Assembly (NCBI GenBank): GCA_003644325.1
Contig: QNCA01000105.1
Location: 1 to 5,842, forward strand
Direction: 5' to 3'
Origin: Planctomycetota bacterium
GTDB taxonomy: Bacteria; Planctomycetota; B129-G9
DNA length: 5,842 nt
The notes under the pieces were generated by a model. That model did not search any database and was not told where the DNA came from. It saw only the letters and a program-made list of their open reading frames with translations. The position numbers and the translations under genes were made by a program. Numbering within the stretch: the stretch's first letter is position 1; each line of letters starts with the position of its first letter. Below, piece by piece: positions 1 through 5,822 of the stretch.

Positions 1-27
1 AGGTTAGCAAAAGTCAGTCAACTTGAG
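1..27 (+). repeat. Partial tail module of the dispersed repeat, cut by the window edge
   Basis: This stretch matches the tail at 85-112, differing by one base fewer in the A run and a few substitutions (GTTAGC in place of GTTAAC). It ends in the same CAGTCAACTTGAG. It is directly followed by the larger module at 28-112, so tails and palindromes are arranged in a mosaic. The rest of this unit presumably lies outside the window. Confidence 0.8.
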
Positions 28-112
28 AATCCACGATCCGTTCCGACAAGGTCGGAACGGCTCCGTAATTGGTGACAGTCACCGAGGTTAACAAAAACTC
101 AGTCAACTTGAG
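28..112 (+). repeat. Left copy of an 85-nt inverted repeat with two nested palindromes
   Basis: It is 82/85 identical to the reverse complement of 5738-5822; the three substitutions are at positions 32, 52 and 98. The order of parts is a perfect 10-bp stem with an AAG loop (CCGTTCCGAC at 38-47, GTCGGAACGG at 51-60), a 13-nt palindrome GGTGACAGTCACC at 71-83, and a 28-nt tail at 85-112 with GTTAAC, an A run and CAGTCAACTTGAG. There is no coding capacity and no T run after the hairpin, so it is not a canonical intrinsic terminator. Stem-loop intergenic repeats of this kind resemble REP/BIME elements mobilised by RAYT-type Y1 transposases; that link is inference, as no transposase gene is in the window. 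Confidence 0.9.
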
Positions 113-516
113 TAATAAGGGCGGGGGGCTGAATATTTTGCATTCGGAATGCGTCAATATATCGCCTCTCCGGGTATTGCATATAGTCCAAAGCCGGGAT
201 ATGGGTAAAACCCAAGTGGTCTGACCCCGACGGATGCTCGGGGCGAAGAGGTTTATGGCAACTCAAGCGTGAGGAAACGGTTGCCGCGCGCGGATTTGAG
301 CGATGTAGGACCGCGCCTCGCCCGGCGTCTGCGCCGATGTTCCGGTTGCCGGAAGCGCCTGCGAAGCATGCAAAGGCGTGACCGAATCATTGCCGCCGCG
401 CCGAAAGCGCGGCCGATGTCTCGCAACACGGCTAAAAGAATCCTTTCCGCCGTGCGGGTCGTCGAGGGCGGGATTTAGGTCCCGGGGATTTAGACGACAC
501 CGAGGCCTGCGTTTGC
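113..516. other. Gene-free, hairpin-rich region upstream of rqcH; possible structured RNA
   Basis: No convincing protein is encoded here; the open frames have arginine-rich, family-less translations and no ribosome binding site. The sequence folds into consecutive perfect short stems: 133-137/156-160 with 140-145/147-152 inside; 202-206/210-214 (AAA loop); 225-230/238-243; 257-262/280-285; 288-293/311-316; 323-327/332-336; 340-345/349-354 (TTG loop); 356-360/374-378; 395-401/407-413 (CGAAA loop); 427-432/449-454 with 435-438/443-446 inside; and 458-463/493-498 enclosing 469-473/480-484. I found no RNase P, tmRNA, SRP or 6S signature and no riboswitch core I could name. GC-rich sequence gives some stems by chance, so this is a candidate only; the strand is unknown. 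Confidence 0.3.
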
Positions 517-545
517 TTTATACATTCTCGGAAATTTGTTATACT
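517..545 (+). promoter_or_regulatory. Possible sigma70-type promoter for the RqcH-like gene
   Basis: The -10 hexamer TATACT (540-545) matches TATAAT at five of six positions. A weak -35 candidate TTTATA (517-522, four of six matches to TTGACA) lies 17 nt upstream. The local A/T-rich stretch contrasts with the GC-rich DNA before it. Transcription would begin near 552, giving a leader of about 20 nt. The -35 is poor, so confidence is moderate. Confidence 0.4.
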
Positions 546-562
546 GCGGCGAAAGCGATTTC

Positions 563-567
563 AGAGG
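563..567 (+). promoter_or_regulatory. Shine-Dalgarno sequence deciding the RqcH-like start
   Basis: AGAGG sits 6 nt before the ATG at 574 but touches the in-frame ATG at 568 with no spacer. Normal spacing therefore favours 574, which gives a protein starting MTLNAVQ rather than MTMTLNAVQ. Confidence 0.65.
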
Positions 568-573
568 ATGACA

Positions 574-2031
574 ATGACGCTGAACGCAGTTCAGATCGAC
601 AAGGTATTGGAGGAGATTCGGCCCGCGCTGGAGGGTTGCAGGTTTGGGTCGGTGTTTCAGCCGTCGCGTGACGTTGCCGTCATTGTGCTGGAGCAGGGCG
701 AAACACGCCGCAAACTCCTGATTTCCATGGAGTGGTGGGGCTCGAGGCTGCACCTGGTTTCCCGGCGCTTGCCCCGAATCAAGACCCCCCAGCCCTTCTT
801 TGGCGTGCTGTCCCGCAGTCTTCACGGGGCGGTTCTGCGCGAGGTAACCCAGGTCAACGGCGACCGCATTGTGGAGATGCGCTTCGTATCCGGGCAAGGC
901 GGAAGCGAGCAGACGGCCAGAATAATTGTTGAATTGATGGGCCCGGTCAGCAATATCTGTCTGCTCGACGGCGCGGGCAAGATAAAGGCCATGCACCGGA
1001 AGAATTTCGCGGGACGCAGAGAGTTCAAGCCGGGCGATTTCTACGCGCCGCCGCCGATGCCCCCGGCTCGTCCTTCGGCGACGGAGGGCCTGCCGCTCGA
1101 TGAGTTCAAGGACCGCCCGCATCCGCTCAGCGAAGCGGTGGACGCGAAGTACGAAACGCTGGCACGGGAACGCACGCAGGAGGAAGATAGCCGTCGCGTG
1201 ACCGACAGGCTGCACGGCGCCTGCAAGAAATGGCAGCGCAGGGTCGAAGCAATGGAGAAGGAACACCGGGAGAGCATATCATACGAACGCGAATATCAAC
1301 TGGGAGAAATCCTGAAGGTCAATCTGGACAAGATATCCCCTCGCATGCGGGAAATCACCCTTGACGATATCTACGGCGAGGGGCAGGTGACGATTCGGCT
1401 GGATGAGACGCTGTCGCCCGTGGAGAACATGGAGCGGCAATTCAAGCGCGCGCGGAAGTTGAAGGCCGCCCTGCCCGTGATAGAGAGGCGCCTGGCCCGC
1501 GCCCGTCGGGAACTCGCCGCCGTTGAAGCGGCGCTGGAGAAGGCCCGGAAGGGCGAACTGTGCGAGGAGGACGTACCGGCATTCCTCCGGCCCAGACCCC
1601 CCCGACGCCCCGTGAAGCCGAAGGAGAAGAAGCGGAAGCGCCGCATGCCCTGTATGCAATTCACTTCCAAGGACGGGCTCAGTATCCTGGTGGGCAGGAA
1701 TAACGCGGAAAACGACAAGTTGACCATGCAGGTAGCCCGGGGGAACGACATCTGGATGCACGTGCAGCACAAGACCGGCTCGCACGTGGTCGTGCAGATG
1801 CCCCGCGGCAAGACGCTCTCGCTCGATGCGCTGCTCGACGCCGCGAACCTGGCGGTCTATTACAGCAAGGTGCGCGAAGCGCGAAAGGTCCCGGTGGATT
1901 ACACGTACAAGAAATTCGTGCGCAAAATGAAAAAGGCCGCCCCCGGCAAAGTCACTTATTCGAACAACAAAACGGTAATAATAGCGCCCGACAGAGAGCG
2001 CCTCAAGAGACTGCTGGGCAAGGAGGCGTGA
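574..2031 (+). CDS. rqcH: RqcH/Rqc2-type NFACT ribosome quality-control protein, HhH domain apparently absent
   Basis: Members of this family (Rqc2/NEMF, RqcH, FbpA) bind the 50S subunit blocked by peptidyl-tRNA after ribosome splitting; bacterial RqcH recruits tRNA-Ala and adds alanine tails that mark the nascent chain for proteolysis. From ATG 574 the product has 485 residues. NFACT-N covers about 1-160, with the DR pair at D97-R98 that RqcH needs for tailing, ELMG near 120 and YAPPP at 157-161. A charged coiled-coil/middle region spans about 188-330 (GEIL, RLDETLSP, ENMERQF). A basic linker (about 340-358) leads to NFACT-R (DUF814) at about 360-485, with GRNN (374-377), ENDKLT, DIWMH and GSHV. 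Only about 30 residues separate YAPPP from the coiled coil, where Bacillus RqcH (about 570 residues) carries a roughly 100-residue helix-hairpin-helix domain. The in-frame ATG at 568 is a less likely start. The family is certain; alanine tailing is inferred. Confidence 0.93.
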   Translation: MTLNAVQIDKVLEEIRPALEGCRFGSVFQPSRDVAVIVLEQGETRRKLLISMEWWGSRLHLVSRRLPRIKTPQPFFGVLSRSLHGAVLREVTQVNGDRIVEMRFVSGQGGSEQTARIIVELMGPVSNICLLDGAGKIKAMHRKNFAGRREFKPGDFYAPPPMPPARPSATEGLPLDEFKDRPHPLSEAVDAKYETLARERTQEEDSRRVTDRLHGACKKWQRRVEAMEKEHRESISYEREYQLGEILKVNLDKISPRMREITLDDIYGEGQVTIRLDETLSPVENMERQFKRARKLKAALPVIERRLARARRELAAVEAALEKARKGELCEEDVPAFLRPRPPRRPVKPKEKKRKRRMPCMQFTSKDGLSILVGRNNAENDKLTMQVARGNDIWMHVQHKTGSHVVVQMPRGKTLSLDALLDAANLAVYYSKVREARKVPVDYTYKKFVRKMKKAAPGKVTYSNNKTVIIAPDRERLKRLLGKEA

Positions 2032-2055
2032 AGGACAATCGCCGCAGGCCGGGTC

Positions 2056-2084
2056 TTGACATTGCGCGAGGGATATGGTGTAAT
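2056..2084 (+). promoter_or_regulatory. Strong sigma70-type promoter for the TPR lipoprotein pair
   Basis: A perfect -35 TTGACA (2056-2061) is followed after exactly 17 nt by TGTAAT (2079-2084), five of six matches to the -10 consensus. It lies in the 91-nt gap after the RqcH-like gene, so the lipoprotein genes can be transcribed independently of it. The predicted start near 2091 leaves a leader of about 30 nt that includes the SD of the next gene. Confidence 0.75.
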
Positions 2085-2122
2085 TCAACAGGGGAGAAGA
2101 TCACGCCCGGAGAGCCTTTCCA

Positions 2123-2905
2123 ATGAAGCCATTTCCAACATCAACGGTAGTGTTGCTGGCATGTCTCTGTGTCGGCGGTTGCCGGAGCAATCTCGAGACG
2201 GTCAAGCCGCCGCACGTTGACACGGAGGCGGCGCGGCTTGATCGAGAGGAACGGCAGCAATTTGACAGGCTTTTTAACAAGGGCATCAATTGTCTGAAAT
2301 GGGCGCGACTTACGGAGATACGGGAGACACAATTACTTAAGTACAAGGCCCCCGACTCGGAAGAACTGATGCAGACGGTTCGGGCTCAGCGCCTGTTTCT
2401 GGAACAGGCCGAAGGCTGTTTTCGCGAGGCATTGCGGATTGCTCCGAACTCGATGCCCGCCCATCAGGCCTTGTGCCAGGCCACGGCGAAACTGGGCAAG
2501 TATGACGATGCGATAGAGCACGGCCTGCTGGTCCTGGAGAAGGCCCCTTCCAGGATGCCGATTTACCGCGATGTGGCCACCGCATACCAGCGCAAGGGCG
2601 GCGAACTGGAGGGAAGTGAGCGCATAAAATGCTATGAAAAGGCGGTCCAGATCATACTGGAGTATGCCCCCCGTGACGGGGATCGCCTGAACCAGGCCCA
2701 GATGTATGCCTACATGGGCGAGATATGTTTTGAACTGGCCAAGATGCTGACCGGCCCCGACCGGATAGCCCAATGTGACAGAATAATAAGGTTCGTGGGG
2801 GGGTATCTGGAGCAGTATCCGAACAATCCGTTCAGCAAGGATATGCAGGCGATGGTGGGTATTGCGCGGGACATTAAGGTCGGCTTTGAGATGGGCTACG
2901 AATAA
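2123..2905 (+). CDS. TPR-repeat lipoprotein of unknown function (first of a paralogous pair)
   Basis: The 260-residue product begins with a lipoprotein signal peptide: K2, a hydrophobic stretch and the lipobox VGGC, giving C20 as the lipidated cysteine and placing the protein at a membrane on the periplasmic side. A charged helical segment (about 33-95) precedes TPR-like helix pairs at about 95-110, 112-142 (with LGKYDDAIE), 146-182 (AYQRKGG, YEKAVQ) and 191-233. Such repeats normally mediate protein-protein contacts; no catalytic motif is visible. The start is supported by GGAGAG at 2109-2114, 8 nt before ATG, and by the signal peptide. The next gene begins 26 nt after its stop codon and encodes a shorter protein with the same helix spacing. 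The partner and pathway are unknown; it could be an assembly or scaffold lipoprotein. Confidence 0.85.
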   Translation: MKPFPTSTVVLLACLCVGGCRSNLETVKPPHVDTEAARLDREERQQFDRLFNKGINCLKWARLTEIRETQLLKYKAPDSEELMQTVRAQRLFLEQAEGCFREALRIAPNSMPAHQALCQATAKLGKYDDAIEHGLLVLEKAPSRMPIYRDVATAYQRKGGELEGSERIKCYEKAVQIILEYAPRDGDRLNQAQMYAYMGEICFELAKMLTGPDRIAQCDRIIRFVGGYLEQYPNNPFSKDMQAMVGIARDIKVGFEMGYE

Positions 2906-2931
2906 GAAGGCGCGAATTGCGGGGTGCTCGG

Positions 2932-3525
2932 ATGAAGCGATTTCTCTTATGCACGATTGTTTCGGTTCTTCTTGCCGCCGTCGGCTGCGGGCTGACCGGC
3001 GGTCGACAGACCCGGATGGACGAGACCACGAGGGCACAGGTGGAGACCCTGCTAAGCGACGCCGAGACGCACATGAATTACGCCGCCCAGGGCCAGGGGT
3101 TCATGCGAAGATTCAGTCCGGAACTCGGCAAGAATGCGAAAATCCTGGAAGAGTCCGCCCGGCTTAACATTCAATTCGCCCTGGACAAAAGTTATGAGGC
3201 TTACAACCTGGAGCCGAGATGGGCGCCCACCAACCACGCGATAGCGGCGTGCGAACTGGCCCTGGGAAACAGCGACAGGGCGATAGAGTTCGCCCGCAGA
3301 ACGCTTTATCTCAGCGACGACCGCCCGGAGGCATGGGTGATTATAGGTGCGGCATACCTGGAGAAGGCACAGAAAGAGCAGGACCCCCGCGAAAAGAAAA
3401 GAGAATACGAGAAGGCAATCAATGCATACGAAAACTTCATCAAAGAGCGTCCGGAGCATATGAGCGTACCCTTTCTCCAGACCACGATCGAGATTATCAA
3501 GGAGAAAATAAAGAAGGAGAGATAG
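2932..3525 (+). CDS. Short TPR-like lipoprotein of unknown function (second of a paralogous pair)
   Basis: The 197-residue product has a classic lipoprotein signal: MKRF, a hydrophobic core and AVGC, with C19 as the lipidated cysteine. Helical TPR-like segments follow at about 72-95, 98-131 (LGNSDRAIEF) and 132-175 (AAYLEKAQK, YEKAINAYENF), then a lysine-rich C-terminus. It aligns collinearly with the upstream protein: EA..L.P near 89-95 here against 102-108 there, and YEKA at 159-162 here against 171-174 there, so the pair probably arose by duplication. No enzyme motif is seen. The 26-nt gap implies co-transcription from the 2056-2084 promoter. An in-frame TTG at 2917, preceded by AAGG at a 6-nt spacing, would add five residues (MRGAR); I prefer the ATG because it gives a standard signal peptide. 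Confidence 0.82.
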   Translation: MKRFLLCTIVSVLLAAVGCGLTGGRQTRMDETTRAQVETLLSDAETHMNYAAQGQGFMRRFSPELGKNAKILEESARLNIQFALDKSYEAYNLEPRWAPTNHAIAACELALGNSDRAIEFARRTLYLSDDRPEAWVIIGAAYLEKAQKEQDPREKKREYEKAINAYENFIKERPEHMSVPFLQTTIEIIKEKIKKER

Positions 3526-3559
3526 GCCGGCCCACTTCCCCCTTCCGTATCAGGTCACC

Positions 3560-4738
3560 TCAGTCCCATTTAATTTTTGCGACCCGGAACTTCACGTCGC
3601 GCGTTCCCGGCGGCATGCGAAAAGCCAACTGTACTTGCCCGCCCCTGTCCAGGTCTTTCGTCTCCCTGTGCGGCACGCCGTAGATGACGTTCCCGTTAGC
3701 GTCGTAGAACGTAATGTTCAGGGTGAACTCCTCGATGTCTTTCTTCGTCGTGTTTGCCACGACCACCGTCACCCTGCCCGTTTCATGGTCGATGTAGTAA
3801 TTGGACGTGTCAATCTTTCCCGTTTCAAACCTGAATTGCCGGATGATGTCTTGCGGCACGCGCCCGGGCACGGGTTTGCCGTAGTCGTTTTCTTCTCTTT
3901 CTCCTTTTCTTTCCCACGCGGGGCCCGCGGTCGCGGCAAAATCTTCTCCGCCCAGCGCGCGGTTGTAGTAATCCATCGCTTCCGGCAGCAGGGCGTTAAG
4001 GCTCGCGGCGCGCTCGGCATGGCCGGGATGGTCAGCGTAAATGTCAAAGGGGATTAAGTCGGTTTGCGCCGCGCGCTCCCAGATGCGGCTCGCGGCGTGG
4101 GGGTCGTAGCCGGCCTTTGCCATGTAAATCATTCCCCAGTGGTCCGCCTCGAACTCCTGTGTCCGTGAATACGCCGGCACAAGCACCCTCACCATTTCAT
4201 TCATCGCATTCATTGCCCGCGTTGCGCCGGGCTCGCCGCTGGCCGCCGCGGCGATGTTCGCGGCAAGCAGCAGCATCTGCGTGGTCATCAGCGTGGTCAG
4301 CCTCTCGGTGCCGTGTCGCGCGCAGGCATGTGTTACCTCGTGCGCTATGACCGCCGCCAGTTCCTCATCGCCCTCAATCATCTTCCATATCCCCGCGAAG
4401 ATCATGATCTGCCCGCCCGGCAGGCAAAAGGCGTTCGGCGTGGGGTTCTCCGTGTAGTAGATGCGCCACGGCAGGTCCGGCAGGTGGCTGACGCGGCTGA
4501 CACGGGAAAGTATTTCTTCGCACTTTTCCTGCATGTTGGGATCGGCCGGCAGCCAGCCCTGCTGACGGCTGAAATCCAGGAACTCCTTCATTGCATCCTG
4601 CCCGAAGCGGATGTCATCGTCAATCGAGTACATGTTGAACTGCCGTCCGCCGGTTATCGGGTCGGTCTGGCAGCCGACCAGACTTCCCGCTGTCAGGGCG
4701 ACCGCCAGCAGCAGCATAACTATTCTTGGCCGTCTCAT
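3560..4738 (-). CDS. M48 family zinc metallopeptidase lipoprotein (BepA/LoiP/Oma1-like) with C-terminal beta domain
   Basis: This is a 392-residue envelope protease. The signal peptide (MRRPR, hydrophobic core, LVGC) makes C23 the lipidated cysteine. The zinc site is complete: HEVTH at 133-137 (H133 and H137 ligands, E134 catalytic) and SRTQEFEAD at 191-199 with E195 as third ligand. DHPGHAER at 236-243 matches the region holding the regulatory histidine of BepA. By family knowledge these proteins degrade misfolded or stalled outer-membrane proteins. Unlike BepA, no TPR domain follows; residues about 290-392 look like a beta-sandwich (VVVANTTKKDIEEF, YDANGN, alternating hydrophobics), resembling YcfL/DUF1425 or FxLYD-type domains, though that is a guess. 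The start is fixed by the SD GGGAGGA (complement of 4746-4752) 7 nt before ATG. It lies 99 nt downstream of dapF and may share its transcript. Confidence 0.92.
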   Translation of the reverse strand: MRRPRIVMLLLAVALTAGSLVGCQTDPITGGRQFNMYSIDDDIRFGQDAMKEFLDFSRQQGWLPADPNMQEKCEEILSRVSRVSHLPDLPWRIYYTENPTPNAFCLPGGQIMIFAGIWKMIEGDEELAAVIAHEVTHACARHGTERLTTLMTTQMLLLAANIAAAASGEPGATRAMNAMNEMVRVLVPAYSRTQEFEADHWGMIYMAKAGYDPHAASRIWERAAQTDLIPFDIYADHPGHAERAASLNALLPEAMDYYNRALGGEDFAATAGPAWERKGEREENDYGKPVPGRVPQDIIRQFRFETGKIDTSNYYIDHETGRVTVVVANTTKKDIEEFTLNITFYDANGNVIYGVPHRETKDLDRGGQVQLAFRMPPGTRDVKFRVAKIKWD

Positions 4739-4837
4739 GGCCTTATCCTCCCAAGAGGTGGATAAAGCGTTTTCCTGTAACCTTCGTCGGGATACGCGGT
4801 CGAAGGGTTGCCTCGGGCGGAAGGGATTTCACACGGG
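4739..4837. other. 99-nt gap between dapF and the M48 peptidase gene
   Basis: Read on the minus strand, this gap contains the strong SD of the peptidase gene (4746-4752). I found no -35/-10 pair with acceptable spacing and no stem followed by a T run. The peptidase is therefore either co-transcribed with dapF or uses a promoter type I cannot recognise. Confidence 0.5.
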
Positions 4838-5668
4838 TCATCCTTTCCATTCGCCCGCGAAGACCTCGACCGCGGGACCGGTCATATATACGCGGTTGTC
4901 TTTTTTCCATTCGAGTTTCAGGTCGCCGCCCGACAGGTGGACGAGGACGGCGCATCTGGTAAGGTCGTTCAGGACGCCCGCCACGCACGCCGCGCTCGCG
5001 CCGGTGCCGCAGGCCAGCGTCTCGCCCGAGCCGCGCTCCCACGTGCGCTGGATGACTTCACCGCTGTTCACCAGTTCGACGAATTCAACGTTGGTTTTCC
5101 TCGGGAAGATATCGTGAGCCTCTATCAGCGGGCCGTACTTCCCGACGGGAAAGTTCCCCACGTCGTCAACGAATATAACGCAGTGCGGGTTGCCCATTGA
5201 GACGCAGGTAATCTTGAACTTGCGGTCCAGGACGTTGAGCGGGGCGCTCACGACCTTCTCGCCGGACAGCGTCACGGGAATCTCGGCGGGAGAAAGGCGA
5301 GGCTCGCCCATGTTGACGCTGACCTCCTCGACAACGCCGTCGTTGACGAAGAGCCTGAGGGTCAGGACGCCGGCGCCGGTCTCGACGGTCATTTCTTCCT
5401 TGCGCGCAATGCCGTGTTCGTAGGCGTACTTGGCTACGCAGCGGATGCCGTTGCCGCACATCTCGGCCTCCGAGCCGTCGGAGTTAAACATCTGCATCCG
5501 GCAGTCGGCGACATCGCCGGGACGGATGAGTATCAGACCGTCGCTCCCCACGCCGAAGTGACGGTCGCTCACCTTGCGCGCCAGTTCGGCCGGGTCGTCG
5601 ATTTGCTCCTCAAAACAGTTGACACAGACATAATCATTGCCTATGCCGTGCATTTTCGTGAATTTCAT
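4838..5668 (-). CDS. dapF: Diaminopimelate epimerase
   Basis: This cytoplasmic, cofactor-independent enzyme interconverts LL- and meso-diaminopimelate, the last step before lysine and the source of meso-DAP for peptidoglycan. The 276-residue length is normal. The two catalytic cysteines are present: C71 in MCGNG and C220 in ACGTG. Substrate-contact positions known from Haemophilus DapF are also seen: N11 in GIGND, N62 in FNSDGS, N160 in GNPH, N193 in KTN, and E211-R212 in ERGSGET. The two pseudo-symmetric halves cover about 1-115 and 116-276. The start MKFTKMHG is the family standard, yet the 11 nt before ATG are A-rich with no Shine-Dalgarno, and directly upstream begins the inverted repeat family (5680 onward). 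No promoter was recognised in the repeat DNA. Function is very secure. Confidence 0.97.
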   Translation of the reverse strand: MKFTKMHGIGNDYVCVNCFEEQIDDPAELARKVSDRHFGVGSDGLILIRPGDVADCRMQMFNSDGSEAEMCGNGIRCVAKYAYEHGIARKEEMTVETGAGVLTLRLFVNDGVVEEVSVNMGEPRLSPAEIPVTLSGEKVVSAPLNVLDRKFKITCVSMGNPHCVIFVDDVGNFPVGKYGPLIEAHDIFPRKTNVEFVELVNSGEVIQRTWERGSGETLACGTGASAACVAGVLNDLTRCAVLVHLSGGDLKLEWKKDNRVYMTGPAVEVFAGEWKG

Positions 5669-5679
5669 TTTTGATTTTT

Positions 5680-5737
5680 CTCAAGTTGACTGGGGTTTTG
5701 CCGGCCTCGGTGACCGAAAGGTGACTGTCACTAATTC
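5680..5737 (-). repeat. Diverged repeat module immediately upstream of dapF
   Basis: On the minus strand this contains a degraded 13-nt palindrome (5720-5732, one end base changed), a shortened GGTCACC (5709-5715), and a tail (5680-5707) ending in CAGTCAACTTGAG. The tail matches the one at 5738-5765 except for a cluster of changes, including GTTAAC to GCCGGC, which keeps the hexamer self-complementary. The conserved CTTGAG end lies 11 nt from the dapF start codon. Confidence 0.8.
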
Positions 5738-5822
5738 CTCAAGTTGACTGACTTTTTGTTAACCTCGGTGACTGTCACCAATTACGGAGCCGTTCCGCCC
5801 TTGTCGGAACGGATCGTAGATT
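5738..5822 (-). repeat. Right copy of the 85-nt inverted repeat
   Basis: This is the reverse-complement partner of 28-112, with 82/85 identity. It carries the tail (5738-5765), the palindrome GGTGACTGTCACC (5767-5779) and the stem 5790-5799/5803-5812. The stem has one mismatched pair here, whereas the left copy is perfect. It is oriented so that its tail points toward dapF. Confidence 0.9.

Noticed and set aside
38..60. Intrinsic terminator at the repeat hairpin
   Set aside because: The stem is strong, but neither strand has a T run after it, and the hairpin is an integral part of the repeat.
1..112. Integron attC site or CRISPR array
   Set aside because: There are no regularly spaced identical repeats with unique spacers, and the attC core site pair (RYYYAAC and GTTRRRY at the ends of one imperfect palindrome) is not present.
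121..152. tmRNA 5' end, because GGGGGCTGA precedes a stem
   Set aside because: The resemblance stops after a few bases; there is no tRNA-like 3' end or tag reading frame downstream.
99..266. Minus-strand frame of about 55 codons from TTG, containing YMQYPERRYIDAFRMQ
   Set aside because: The translation looks somewhat protein-like, but it has no ribosome binding site, ends inside the repeat and matches no family I know. It could be a gene remnant, but that cannot be supported.
271..278. RNase P RNA core suggested by GAGGAAA
   Set aside because: The conserved continuation and the distant ACAGAA partner strand of helix P4 are absent.
269..478. Plus-strand frame of 69 codons starting at GTG
   Set aside because: The product is almost entirely arginine-rich low-complexity sequence, and it overlaps the run of perfect hairpins.
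490..1266. Long open frame on the minus strand opposite the RqcH-like gene
   Set aside because: It overlaps a gene with unmistakable NFACT domains, its translation is arginine- and leucine-rich with no family signal, and long antisense frames are expected in GC-rich coding DNA.
1279..2088. Second long minus-strand frame opposite the 3' half of the RqcH-like gene
   Set aside because: It lies antisense to the conserved NFACT-R domain, has no recognisable motif, and would read through the 2056-2084 promoter.
3553..3559. Remnant of the repeat (GGTCACC) between the convergent genes
   Set aside because: Seven bases without neighbouring repeat sequence can occur by chance.
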